Below are positions 56,916-64,000 of a stretch of 64,000 nucleotides of DNA, one piece after another. Source of the stretch: Oceanobacter mangrovi (lineage in GTDB: Bacteria; Pseudomonadota; Gammaproteobacteria; Pseudomonadales; Oceanobacteraceae); NCBI RefSeq assembly GCF_019740315.1, contig NZ_JAHXZR010000001.1:124001-188000 (forward strand), in the 5' to 3' direction. Each line of letters begins with the position of its first letter. Positions within the stretch are counted from its first letter, which is position 1. A program made the translations under genes and the position numbers. The notes below the pieces were generated by a model. That model worked only from the letters and a program-made list of their open reading frames with translations, had not been told where the DNA came from and searched no databases.

Positions 56916-58055
56916 ATGAAATCATTTTCTGTTTTGCTGCTGGCCGCCGCCATTGCAGCACCATCCAGCCTGTACGCCATGTCAGGCAAGCCAGATCAGG
57001 CAGAAGCAACCGCGACTGCTGCCACATCAGTAGCTGAAACGCCAGCCATCTCTGCGGCGGACGTAGAACCTGCCGCAGACCGCAGCAGCTACCAGATCCG
57101 CTGGAACAGCAGCCAGCCAGTTACATTGTCAGTCAGCCGTCAGGCCGACGGCAGCGCTGCCGAAATTATTGCCAGCAACCTCAGCAGTGGTGAATACCAG
57201 TGGACCAACAGCCAGCCAGGCCAGCGCTGGTACTTTGTACTGACCCCGGCGGAAGGCCAGGCCACCGTGGTTGCCAGCCGTCAGCTGCCAATGCCGGGCG
57301 GCCAGAACTTCCGTGAGCTGGGCGGTTACCAGACTGCCGACGGTCATACCGTCAAATGGGGCAAGATCTACCGCTCCGGCGTACTGACCTTCCTGAGCGC
57401 CGATGACTATCAGGTGATCGACGGCCTCAAGATCAGCACCGTGGCCGACTTCCGTTCCATCGAAGAACGTGAGACTGACAAAACCGACTGGCAGGCCAGC
57501 CCGGTACGTCGGATCGAGCAGGATTATTACGCCGGTGACTTTGGTTTTGGCGAGCTGGTGAAAAACGGCATTACCCGTGAAAGCGCCATCGCCATGATGG
57601 CGGGCTTCTACCCGCAGATGGCGCAACAGCAAAAAGCAACCTACCAGGCAATGTTCGACCTGATGGTGCGTCACGACGAAACCATCCTGTATCACTGCAG
57701 TGCCGGTAAAGACCGTACCGGTGTCGCTTCGATGCTGATTCTGACCGCACTGGGCGTACCGGAAGACACCATCATGAACGACTACCTGGCGTCTAACCGT
57801 TACCTCGACCCGCACAAGCTGTCACACGGCGCCAAAGACGGAGAAGAGGACGAGAAAGCCGCCAAAATGCGCGCCTTTATGAAGATGATGCCACCGGAAG
57901 CCCTGCAGGCGCTGATGGGCGTGGAAGAAGAATATCTGCGTGCCACCATCGACTACATGAACAAGGGATACGGCAGCGTCATGGGTTATATCCAGCAAGA
58001 GCTGGGTGTCTCCGAGCAAGACCTGCAAGCCATGCGCTCGCACTACCTGATCTGA
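56916..58055 (+). CDS. Secreted tyrosine-phosphatase-fold enzyme (Y_phosphatase3 type)
   Basis: 379 residues. A signal peptide ends near SLYAMSG. Residues about 55-125 look like a small beta domain. The phosphatase domain begins at NFRELGGYQTADGHTVKWG and contains the P-loop HCSAGKDRTG, with nucleophile Cys near residue 261 and the invariant Arg. This branch includes tyrosine, lipid and inositol-phosphate phosphatases. Export to the periplasm beside a TonB-dependent receptor fits removal of phosphate from an imported organic phosphate; the substrate is not known. The start has GGAG six bases upstream. Confidence 0.88.
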   Translation: MKSFSVLLLAAAIAAPSSLYAMSGKPDQAEATATAATSVAETPAISAADVEPAADRSSYQIRWNSSQPVTLSVSRQADGSAAEIIASNLSSGEYQWTNSQPGQRWYFVLTPAEGQATVVASRQLPMPGGQNFRELGGYQTADGHTVKWGKIYRSGVLTFLSADDYQVIDGLKISTVADFRSIEERETDKTDWQASPVRRIEQDYYAGDFGFGELVKNGITRESAIAMMAGFYPQMAQQQKATYQAMFDLMVRHDETILYHCSAGKDRTGVASMLILTALGVPEDTIMNDYLASNRYLDPHKLSHGAKDGEEDEKAAKMRAFMKMMPPEALQALMGVEEEYLRATIDYMNKGYGSVMGYIQQELGVSEQDLQAMRSHYLI

Positions 58056-58093
58056 TCAGCTCGGCGGCCTGGAACCGCCAGCTGACAGCCAGC

Positions 58094-58125
58094 AGCCGGG
58101 TACCATCCCCAGTGGTCACCCGGCT
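58094..58125 (+). terminator. Stem-loop after the phosphatase gene
   Basis: AGCCGGGT/ACCCGGCT (8 bp) extended by ACCA/TGGT with one bulged base, loop TCCCCAG, 39 bp past the stop. Little T follows. Confidence 0.5.
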
Positions 58126-58182
58126 ACCCTTCGAAACCGGCTCTGCTCTAAACAATCCCGTCTGCACTATCGACCAGACGTT

Positions 58183-58866
58183 TCAGCCCTTGCGCCCCCA
58201 GCGGCCGGGTTCATCCTCAAGGCTGGAGTTTTGCTCAGCACTGCTCCCACCTGCCAAGCCGCTATCGCCATCAAATCCAATCAGACGCACATCATTGACC
58301 GCCAACTGTCCCTGCCAGGCCTTGACCACCTGCTGCCGCATCGAATCCGCCGACTCCCGCACCAGCTCACCGGCAATTGCCGTCCAGACCGGTTCCGCCA
58401 GCATGGTCGATACCGTTGTGCGTGCTGCCAGTGATGCCATCGCCGGTGGCAGACCATGCATATGACGGGCAAAACCGGCGTTTTTATCGGCCGCCAGATA
58501 GCGCACCCGCCGAATACCGCTGAGCAGAATTCTGCCAGTACACATCAGGCATGGCTCCAGCGACACATACAGCGTCAGATCGTCCCGTGGCTGATCGGCA
58601 AAGTAGCGTTCAAATTGATCCAGTAGCTCCATTTCAGCATGGCGCTGGCTCTGGTAATGACCATCGAACACCTGATTGGCGGCTGAACAGACCAGCTCGT
58701 CGGCACCATTTACCAGTACCGCACCAACCGGATAACAGCCCTGCTGACCGGCCTGCCAGGCCAGCTCACAGCACAGACGGGCCCAGCCATCATCGGGCAA
58801 ACGGGCCGGCGGCGGCGTATCAAAGCGGGCTGCAATCCAGTCCCGAAAATCTTTGTGTGCTGGCAT
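58183..58866 (-). CDS. Cytidine/deoxycytidylate deaminase-superfamily nucleoside deaminase
   Basis: 227 residues from the ATG at 58866, with AAGGGC upstream; a longer frame adds 20 residues and is not supported. Zinc site: RHAEMELLD (His, catalytic Glu) and SLEPCLMCTGRILLSGI (two Cys). Family members include TadA, guanine and cytosine deaminases. The C-terminal 80 residues extend past the usual fold and end in a Gly/Ser/Glu-rich tail. It is longer than TadA and lacks its tight start, so a metabolic base deaminase is likelier. Confidence 0.85.
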   Translation of the reverse strand: MPAHKDFRDWIAARFDTPPPARLPDDGWARLCCELAWQAGQQGCYPVGAVLVNGADELVCSAANQVFDGHYQSQRHAEMELLDQFERYFADQPRDDLTLYVSLEPCLMCTGRILLSGIRRVRYLAADKNAGFARHMHGLPPAMASLAARTTVSTMLAEPVWTAIAGELVRESADSMRQQVVKAWQGQLAVNDVRLIGFDGDSGLAGGSSAEQNSSLEDEPGRWGRKG

Positions 58867-58951
58867 CTGACTGCCCTTTGGAAATTTACAGGTCGCCCCA
58901 TAATGGCAGCGACTTGGGGCTCGCAACAGGGCAATCGGGGCCGTTCAGCAG

Positions 58952-59062
58952 TCTGTCTGGAACATGGAAGTGATTGAATTCACAAACAATGTTCCACGTG
59001 AAAACCCGCATTTATGCGCCCGGCACACAGCTTGTCTGGAAAGCAGGGATGGTTGATTTCAC
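58952..59062 (+). promoter_or_regulatory. Direct and inverted repeats upstream of the solute-binding protein gene
   Basis: Two 32-bp segments at 58952-58983 and 59031-59062 share TGTCTGGAA and a TTGA.TTCAC end, spaced 79 bp. Within the first, TGGAACAT (58958-58965) is matched by ATGTTCCA (58989-58996). They fall between divergent genes and may be operator sites. Confidence 0.35.
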
Positions 59063-59140
59063 GCCATACCAGACATTTACTGATGACAACTTGACCTATT
59101 CATTCTAAAAATAGAATCAATTCTGTTTTTTGAGGTGGAT

Positions 59141-59887
59141 ATGAAAGCACTTCTGCTAATTCTTGCCATACTGATCACCAGCCCAGTGTCGGCTGACCCG
59201 GTCTATGACAAAAGCTTCATCAAGTCGGTCAAACTGGTTGCTCCCGACTGGCCGGGTCTCACCAACGCTGACGGTACTGGTCTGTACTGGGATATTGTTC
59301 ATCGGGTTTATGAACCGCTTGGCATCACCGTCCACACCTCCGAAGCGGCCTGGAACCGGGCAATGAAGATGGTGACCGAATATTACCTGTACAGCGGCAT
59401 TGTCGGCGAAGTGCTGGATACCAGAGAACCACTGGTGTTCCCGCAAATGCCACTGGAAATGGTGTACCTCTATGCATTAGCACGGCAAGGCTTCGACACC
59501 CCACTTCAGCAAGCCGGTGTCAGAGTCGGCTGGCAGAAAGGTTACGACCTGTTTGCCGCAGATAGCGTACCCTTTGAAATCCATGAGTTTCGCAATCCGG
59601 AACAGGCGATAGAAATGCTCGACAAGGGCGAAATTGATTACGTTATCGACTCCCGTGAAGCGCTGCTTGACTACCTCAAACAGAACCAACGCGAAGTCAG
59701 TAATTACCGCCTCACGCGATTGCCGGATGGCAAAGGTGTGTACGTCGGCTTTTATGATGTTCCATCAGCCAAACCACTGATCGAGATCTACAACGAGCGT
59801 ATCCATGAGTTGAAGGCCAGCGGAGAACTGCAAGCCATTTACCAGCAATACCAGGCAGAGATGCCACCGGACTCTGAACCAAGATAA
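59141..59887 (+). CDS. Orphan periplasmic solute-binding protein (SBP_bac_3 type)
   Basis: 248 residues from the ATG at 59141, just after TGAGGTG; a GTG two codons upstream is the alternative. Signal peptide MKALLLILAILITSPVSA. The body follows type II solute-binding proteins for amino acids: LYWDIVHRVYEPLGI, WNRAMKMV, the hinge VRVGWQKGYDLF and GEIDYVIDSREALLDYLK. No ABC permease or ATPase is near, so it may serve as a sensor-like or stand-alone protein, as many orphan SBP_bac_3 proteins of marine gammaproteobacteria. The product is acidic and contains no conserved Cys pair. Confidence 0.85.
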   Translation: MKALLLILAILITSPVSADPVYDKSFIKSVKLVAPDWPGLTNADGTGLYWDIVHRVYEPLGITVHTSEAAWNRAMKMVTEYYLYSGIVGEVLDTREPLVFPQMPLEMVYLYALARQGFDTPLQQAGVRVGWQKGYDLFAADSVPFEIHEFRNPEQAIEMLDKGEIDYVIDSREALLDYLKQNQREVSNYRLTRLPDGKGVYVGFYDVPSAKPLIEIYNERIHELKASGELQAIYQQYQAEMPPDSEPR

Positions 59888-60053
59888 ATCTGACCATTCT
59901 TAAAACAATCGTTCTTCTATCAGTTTTTTAATTCCTATTAATTCTGATAACTGCGAGTCGTATCACATCGTCATTATCTCAACGGGAATATACAGAACCT
60001 TTTTGACAGTCAGGCTGACAAAATCCTGACAATTCCCGTTTGAGGAGAAGAAG

Positions 60054-60932
60054 ATGAAAACCCCCGCCCTGATGATTTTGCCGCTGGTGAGTGCCCTGTT
60101 GAGCGCCTGTGGCGGCAGCTCCGGTTCCGGTGGCAGCGACACCGCCCAGCTGTCGATGGCCATGACCGACGCAGCCGTCAACAACGCCACCAGCCTGATG
60201 TTGACCGTCGACAGTATTGAACTGAAAAGCTCCGATGGCACTACCCGCACCATCACTCTCAACAACGAAGCCAAAACCTTCGACCTGCTGGCGCTGCAAG
60301 GCGCCCAGAGCGTCGACCTGTTTACCGACCAGACCGTCAGCGCCGGTGACTATCAATGGATGCGCCTCTACATCGATGAAGACGCCAGCTACCTGGTCAC
60401 CGACGACAGCGCCCAGCACGACATCAGCATTCCGAGCAATGCCCAGACTGGCCTGAAGCTCAACACGCCATTCACTCTGCCCGCCAACCAGGCCGCCACT
60501 TTTGTGATCGACTTCGACGTTGCCAAGTCACTGACGCTGGCCAATGGCGAATACAAACTGCGGCCTACCCTGCGCATCGTCGATCAGGCGGAAGTTGGCC
60601 ATATCCACGGCACCGTTGCCGCCGAGCTGCTGACCGACTGTGCCGTGCCACAGGTCTACGCGTTTGAAGGCAGCGACAGCGCCTTTGATGATCAGGGTTC
60701 CAACGCCGCGCCAGTCACCTCCAGCCTGATCAGCTACAACGAAGACAACGCTGCCTACGAATACGAACTGGGTTACCTGCTGGCCGGTGACTACTCACTC
60801 TATATGGTGTGTGATGCTGATGATCCGGAAACGGACGAAGACATCAGTGCCGCCAGCGACGCCCAGAACGTCACTGTGGTGTTGGATCAGACCGTCGAGT
60901 CTGACTTTGAACAGGCGCAGCTGAACCTGTAA
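60054..60932 (+). CDS. DUF4382-domain lipoprotein
   Basis: 292 residues with GAGGAG upstream. Lipobox LLSAC near residue 19, then a Gly/Ser linker (GGSSGSGGS). Residues about 32-170 match DUF4382: LSMAMTDAAVNNATSLMLTV, IELKSSDG, FDLLALQGAQ and RLYIDEDASYLV. The C-terminal 110 residues form a second beta-rich domain with acidic Asp/Glu stretches. Function unknown; likely surface-exposed or periplasmic. The start region has the palindrome GTCAGGCTGAC. Confidence 0.85.
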   Translation: MKTPALMILPLVSALLSACGGSSGSGGSDTAQLSMAMTDAAVNNATSLMLTVDSIELKSSDGTTRTITLNNEAKTFDLLALQGAQSVDLFTDQTVSAGDYQWMRLYIDEDASYLVTDDSAQHDISIPSNAQTGLKLNTPFTLPANQAATFVIDFDVAKSLTLANGEYKLRPTLRIVDQAEVGHIHGTVAAELLTDCAVPQVYAFEGSDSAFDDQGSNAAPVTSSLISYNEDNAAYEYELGYLLAGDYSLYMVCDADDPETDEDISAASDAQNVTVVLDQTVESDFEQAQLNL

Positions 60933-60952
60933 CAAGCGGACTATCGGTATCA

Positions 60953-60970
60953 GTCCCGGCATGCCGGGAC
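60953..60970. terminator. Perfect 18-bp palindrome after the DUF4382 gene
   Basis: GTCCCGGCATGCCGGGAC can form a 7-bp GC stem with loop CATG, 20 bp after the stop codon. It shares the GGCATGCC core of the nearby dispersed repeat but lacks T residues. Confidence 0.5.
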
Positions 60971-61001
60971 CCTACCAATTCTGGTAACCAAACAGCGCAG
61001 G

Positions 61002-61019
61002 GGCAAGGCATGCCTTGCC
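61002..61019. repeat. Copy of the GGCAAGGCATGCCTTGCC dispersed palindrome
   Basis: Identical over 18 bp to the copy at 6775-6792, again in a gap after a stop codon and preceded by a run of G. Confidence 0.85.
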
Positions 61020-61038
61020 AGCGGTTTGTTATCAGAAC

Positions 61039-62013
61039 TCAGTCGTCAAACACTTCCCACTCGCCTTCCTCACGCACATACAAGAGCGAGGAAAGCCCGT
61101 GGTTATCGCTGGCCGTAAAGCCAGCAACAGCCTCACGTAATGCCTCGATAGCAGCCGGGTCGGCCAGCCGGACAAACCAGATTTCATCCCGATGCGGCAC
61201 CGCGATCACCACGGCGCCGTCCTGTTCAATCTGATCCCACAAGGCCGCAAACAACAGCCCGGTGGCCATCAGGTGATTGTCGCAACTGAGCCGCACAATG
61301 CCGTCCTGCTCGTGCTGGCGAATGGTGCGCAAGCCCGCCAGAGCATTGGCTTCCGCGCGGCCCCGAACCTGCTCCTGCGTCAGCTGGGCCGCCAGACCAG
61401 ATTGCTGGAACAGCGCCGGACTGAGGGCAATACGCTGCTCCGGGGTATCAATCGCGGTCGCTACCAACAGATCGCCAACCAAGGGTTGCAGCAGCGGCAT
61501 GGATGGCGAATCGTCCGCCATCATGCCTTGCAGCTGTTCGAGATAAGCCCGTGACTTGATCATCGGCAGCAGCTGTTGCGGGCTGGCTCCAATGATCTGC
61601 TGCATGATTGTCTGATCTGCTGTCTGATCCGCAGTCTCACCAGCGTTAGCCGACTGCGCCGCCGCCATGGCTTGCGCGACAGCTTGCTGGGCGGCTGTGG
61701 GTTGCTGCTGTGGAATCAGATTACTGGCCAGCAGGCCACTGTCGAGCGCCCGATATAACAGGTATTCGAATCCCAGAAACAGCACAAACACCAGCCCGGC
61801 GATGACACTGAAACTCAGCCCCAGCTGCTGCAATCCGGTCCAGCTGCTGTAAACCAGCACAAACAACACGACTGCCAGCACCGCAATCACCGAAGGGTTC
61901 GGGCGTATCTTGGTTTCACAGCCCACACACTGGATGGCAAACGGATTGACCGACAACACCAGCGTCTGGAAATCCAGCAGCTGGCCACAACAGGGGCATT
62001 TACGTTGAGACAT
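61039..62013 (-). CDS. Zinc-ribbon membrane protein with DUF1444/YtpQ-like C-terminal domain
   Basis: 324 residues from the ATG at 62013 (another ATG at 62025). The N-terminus has two CxxC pairs, RKCPCCGQLL and QCVGCETK, forming a zinc ribbon. Two membrane helices follow (about 42-60 and 70-90), then a Gln/Ala-rich linker. The C-terminal part (PLVGDLLVATAID, RIALSPALF, VVIAVPHRDEIWFV) resembles DUF1444/UPF0354. This mix of domains is not one I know by name, and the function is unknown. It is the last of several leftward genes. Confidence 0.65.
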   Translation of the reverse strand: MSQRKCPCCGQLLDFQTLVLSVNPFAIQCVGCETKIRPNPSVIAVLAVVLFVLVYSSWTGLQQLGLSFSVIAGLVFVLFLGFEYLLYRALDSGLLASNLIPQQQPTAAQQAVAQAMAAAQSANAGETADQTADQTIMQQIIGASPQQLLPMIKSRAYLEQLQGMMADDSPSMPLLQPLVGDLLVATAIDTPEQRIALSPALFQQSGLAAQLTQEQVRGRAEANALAGLRTIRQHEQDGIVRLSCDNHLMATGLLFAALWDQIEQDGAVVIAVPHRDEIWFVRLADPAAIEALREAVAGFTASDNHGLSSLLYVREEGEWEVFDD

Positions 62014-62089
62014 CGCAGAATCCATGGCGATCAGCAGGGGAAGAGGCGCCGCTGGCCCGACAGACAGGCCAGCAGCCGTTCAAACGCGA

Positions 62090-62383
62090 TCAGGCAGCGC
62101 CAGCCGCTTGCAGCAGTTCAGCGTACGGAGCGCCCTTGGCGTGCTGGCGGATGGTCGCCAGAATGCTGACGCCATCGCGGTTTTTGGCATTGAGGTCATG
62201 GCCCTGGGCCTTGAACACCTCGACGTACTGGCCAAAGGTTTCCGGCACCATATGACGGTAAGCACGAATCGCTGCAATGTAGTCAGCGTCATCACCGTCG
62301 TAGCTGCTGACATTGAGGAACTGACCCAGCTGGTCGTTGTTCCACTCGCCACCAAATACCTTTTCCTTGTCTTTCTTTTGCAT
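62090..62383 (-). CDS. PA4642-family small protein
   Basis: 97 residues with GGAG upstream. KDKEKVFGGEWNNDQLGQFL, a middle IAAIRAYRHMVPETFGQYVE and C-terminal GVSILATIRQHAKGAPYAEL follow the PA4642 family of Pseudomonas and relatives. Function unknown; soluble and acidic. Confidence 0.85.
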   Translation of the reverse strand: MQKKDKEKVFGGEWNNDQLGQFLNVSSYDGDDADYIAAIRAYRHMVPETFGQYVEVFKAQGHDLNAKNRDGVSILATIRQHAKGAPYAELLQAAGAA

Positions 62384-62402
62384 AAATTTCTCCGCTTAAG
62401 TT

Positions 62403-62486
62403 GTAGGTCAGATAAAGACGCGAAGCGGCTGCCATCTGACAAGGCCGTGTTGGATGGCACTCGCTGCGCTCGCTTATCCAACCTAC
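62403..62486. repeat. Two head-to-head REP-like hairpins
   Basis: GTAGGTCAGAT...ATCTGAC (62403-62440) and GTTGGAT...ATCCAACCTAC (62449-62486) are related palindromes in opposite orientation: the first begins GTAG and the second ends CTAC. Loops carry GCG-rich inner repeats (GACGCGAAGCGGC; ACTCGCTGCGCTCGC). The pair fills the gap between the MNT gene and the PA4642 gene. Confidence 0.8.
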
Positions 62487-62515
62487 GAAAATCAATCCCT
62501 TCAGAAACCGCTAGA

Positions 62516-62818
62516 CTAACGCTCGTACAAAACCTGTCCGACACGCTGGATATGATCGATCAGATCCGGGTTGTCGATGTCGGCAAACAGCGACAGATCA
62601 ACCGACCACGGCAGCAGCAGGTCATCCAGTTGCTGCTCGATACGATTCAGGTCCTGCAACTCAAGCTCAGGACCGACCAGTGTCAGATCGATATCCGAAC
62701 CGGGGCGATAATTGCCCTTGGCGCGGGAACCATACAGGATCACCTGTCTTACCTTTGGCTGCCCGGCGAACAACTGCAGCAGTTGTTGAAGGCTGTTGTC
62801 AGGGAGTCCGTAACGCAT
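62516..62818 (-). CDS. MNT-type nucleotidyltransferase (antitoxin-like)
   Basis: 100 residues, the minimal nucleotidyltransferase fold. Catalytic motif GSRAKGNYRPGSDIDLTL gives GS-x10-DxD and the third acidic residue is in WSVDLSLFA. Starts TGATG-overlapped with the upstream HEPN gene. In characterised HEPN-MNT systems the MNT protein adds AMP to the HEPN toxin and silences it. Housekeeping substrates are also possible for HI0073-type proteins. Confidence 0.9.
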   Translation of the reverse strand: MRYGLPDNSLQQLLQLFAGQPKVRQVILYGSRAKGNYRPGSDIDLTLVGPELELQDLNRIEQQLDDLLLPWSVDLSLFADIDNPDLIDHIQRVGQVLYER

Positions 62819-63234
62819 CAGTGATCGTCTTTCAGCTCGTTGAGCTTGTCCGCCAGCTGCTGAAAACAGGGCTGATAAGAGCCGGTTATCGCTGCCAGAA
62901 TCGCGTTGGCGGTGGCCTGATTGTAGGTGTGGGAGCTGCGATTTCTGGATGCAATCATGTCCATCCAGACACTGCCATCGGCAATCAGGCCAACTTCGAA
63001 AGCCTTGCGTGTCGCATCACGAGAGCCATAGATGTCTTGTTGTCCCTGATACTGCAGGAAGTCCTTCAGACAACTCCAGGCCAGCTCGTGGGTATATTCA
63101 AACGCCTGAATAGTGCCCTGCTTTTCCAGCTCGGACAGCTCTCGCTGCGCCGCCAGATTGACCGCATCAGTCAGCTGGGCCAGCGCCCGCTGGTAATTGG
63201 CGAAGCGTTGTTGCCAACGAATATCCTGTTGCAT
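62818..63234 (-). CDS. HEPN-family protein (HI0074/NTase-substrate-binding type), toxin-like
   Basis: 138 residues from the ATG at 63234 with GAGG upstream; the longer frame adds 18 residues without support. All-helical. Conserved FEYTHELAWSCLKDFLQYQG and the RNRSSHTY motif fit the HEPN R-x4-H-x-Y RNase signature (Arg97, His102, Tyr104), the tyrosine being the kind modified by MNT partners. The HEPN gene comes first and overlaps the MNT gene by one base, as usual for type VII toxin-antitoxin modules. Whether this pair is toxic is untested. Confidence 0.88.
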   Translation of the reverse strand: MQQDIRWQQRFANYQRALAQLTDAVNLAAQRELSELEKQGTIQAFEYTHELAWSCLKDFLQYQGQQDIYGSRDATRKAFEVGLIADGSVWMDMIASRNRSSHTYNQATANAILAAITGSYQPCFQQLADKLNELKDDH

Positions 63235-63315
63235 GGACACCTCGGATGCTGGTGAATGCTGTTGGGCCGTGCCCAACGTTAACTTCAATCAGGCGGCTGA
63301 TCCGAACCTGGGTAG

Positions 63316-63343
63316 GGTGTAATAGCGGAACGCGTATTACACC
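63316..63343. repeat. Palindrome GGTGTAATA...TATTACACC
   Basis: Perfect 9-bp arms separated by GCGGAACGCG, with a preceding GGTAG. It is a recognisable dispersed element of many gammaproteobacteria and lies between trmB and the HEPN gene. Confidence 0.75.
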
Positions 63344-63371
63344 AGCAGCCCCGGCGTTTGACGCCAGACCG

Positions 63372-64000
63372 TTAGCCGATCTTGCGATATTTCATATCCC
63401 AGACACCGTGACCCTTGTTCTCACCACGCTTTTCAAATTTGGTGTAAGGGCGGTCGGCCGGGCGGTCGATGCAGTTACCCGCGCCAGCGATGTTCTCGTA
63501 ACCCTCCTGGGCATCCATCACTTCGAGCATATGCTCCATGTAATTTTCCCAGTCGGTGGCCATGTGGAAAATGCCGCCCTGCTTGAGGATACGACGCAGG
63601 GTCTGGGCAAATTCGGTCTGCACGATACGACGCTTGTGGTGCTTTTTCTTGTGCCATGGGTCCGGGAAGAACAGCTGTACGGTGTCGATGCTGGCATCCG
63701 GGATGCGCTTCAGCACTTCGATAGCATCGTCCTTGGAAACCCGCAGATTGCTGATGCCAGCTTCTTCGGCCAGGTTCAGTACCGAACCTACGCCCGGCAG
63801 GTGCACTTCCACGCCGAAGTAGTTTTTCTCCGGTGCCGCCTGCGCCATGGCCACCAGCGACTGGCCCATGCCAAAACCGATTTCCAGTACCGTGTGGGCA
63901 TCGCGGCCAAACATCTCGGTTGGCACCATGGCACCGTCTGACAGTTCCACGCCCCATTCGCCCCACTTGCGTTCGAGCGCCTGTTCCTGACCCTTGGTCA
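63372..64000 (-). CDS. trmB: tRNA (guanine-N7-)-methyltransferase, start outside the window
   Basis: The open frame continues to the window end; the visible part is 209 residues, starting [16 protein letters not shown]. AdoMet motif [16 protein letters not shown], then [17 protein letters not shown] and the C-terminal [17 protein letters not shown] are diagnostic of TrmB, which methylates G46 in the tRNA variable loop. Only the first few residues are missing. Confidence 0.96.
   Translation of the reverse strand, partial: TKGQEQALERKWGEWGVELSDGAMVPTEMFGRDAHTVLEIGFGMGQSLVAMAQAAPEKNYFGVEVHLPGVGSVLNLAEEAGISNLRVSKDDAIEVLKRIPDASIDTVQLFFPDPWHKKKHHKRRIVQTEFAQTLRRILKQGGIFHMATDWENYMEHMLEVMDAQEGYENIAGAGNCIDRPADRPYTKFEKRGENKGHGVWDMKYRKIG

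Overview
This 64 kb window looks like ordinary chromosome of a gammaproteobacterium. GC is moderately high by eye. The evidence is a 6S RNA between zapA and ygfA, the ygfB-pepP-ubiH-ubiI operon, a ptsP/TSUP/lgt/thyA/folA neighbourhood like that of Pseudomonas, PA4642- and TIGR02449-type small proteins, a PtsP of the nitrogen PTS and a likely sigma-54-type glnA promoter. A marine Oceanospirillales/Oceanospirillaceae-like host is my inference; nothing in the window proves the genus. I see no prophage, insertion sequence, CRISPR array, tRNA or rRNA.

Layout. (1) 1-6744: a catabolic cluster with a GMC oxidoreductase (5' end outside the window), an ArgE-type deacetylase, a DUF1028 protein translationally coupled to a RidA protein, a flavin monooxygenase and a divergent PuuC/KauB-like aldehyde dehydrogenase; a 105-bp tandem palindromic repeat lies inside it. 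(2) 6775-12791: a complete MFP-RND-OMF efflux operon whose last gene runs into a repeat cluster. (3) 13060-19916: ChrA-type transporter, patatin-like hydrolase, folA, a degenerate GGDEF/EAL protein, thyA and lgt. (4) 20036-31674: TSUP permease, NRDE/TANGO2 protein, a periplasmic L,D-transpeptidase next to a Tat-exported MepK-like endopeptidase, ptsP-rppH, HAD phosphatase, imelysin lipoprotein, RlmI and an HDOD protein. (5) 31692-37649: ubiquinone hydroxylases, pepP, ygfB, then divergent coiled-coil protein, zapA, 6S RNA and ygfA. (6) 38171-46993: lipase-like hydrolase, a 2-hydroxycarboxylate transporter with its CitAB/DcuSR-type two-component system, glnA and typA. (7) 47063-52010: a phytase-esterase-like lipoprotein and pta-ackA. 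(8) 52191-58055: two unrecognised membrane-anchored proteins, a TonB-dependent receptor and a secreted tyrosine-phosphatase-fold enzyme. (9) 58183-64000: deaminase, orphan solute-binding protein, DUF4382 lipoprotein, DUF1444-like membrane protein, PA4642 protein, an HEPN/MNT toxin-antitoxin-like pair and the 3' part of trmB.

The most novel-looking items are the four-gene locus at 52191-58055 (possible ligand sensor, membrane-tethered DNA-binding regulator, receptor and periplasmic phosphatase), a 51-bp relic of a second glnA 3' end just beyond the glnA terminator, the repeat cluster that forms the C-terminus of the efflux outer-membrane protein, the DUF1028/RidA/ArgE/FMO/ALDH set, the HEPN-MNT pair and a 15-bp perfect inverted repeat upstream of the phytase-like gene. 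Start sites were adjusted from Shine-Dalgarno sequences and family N-termini; no database search was possible.
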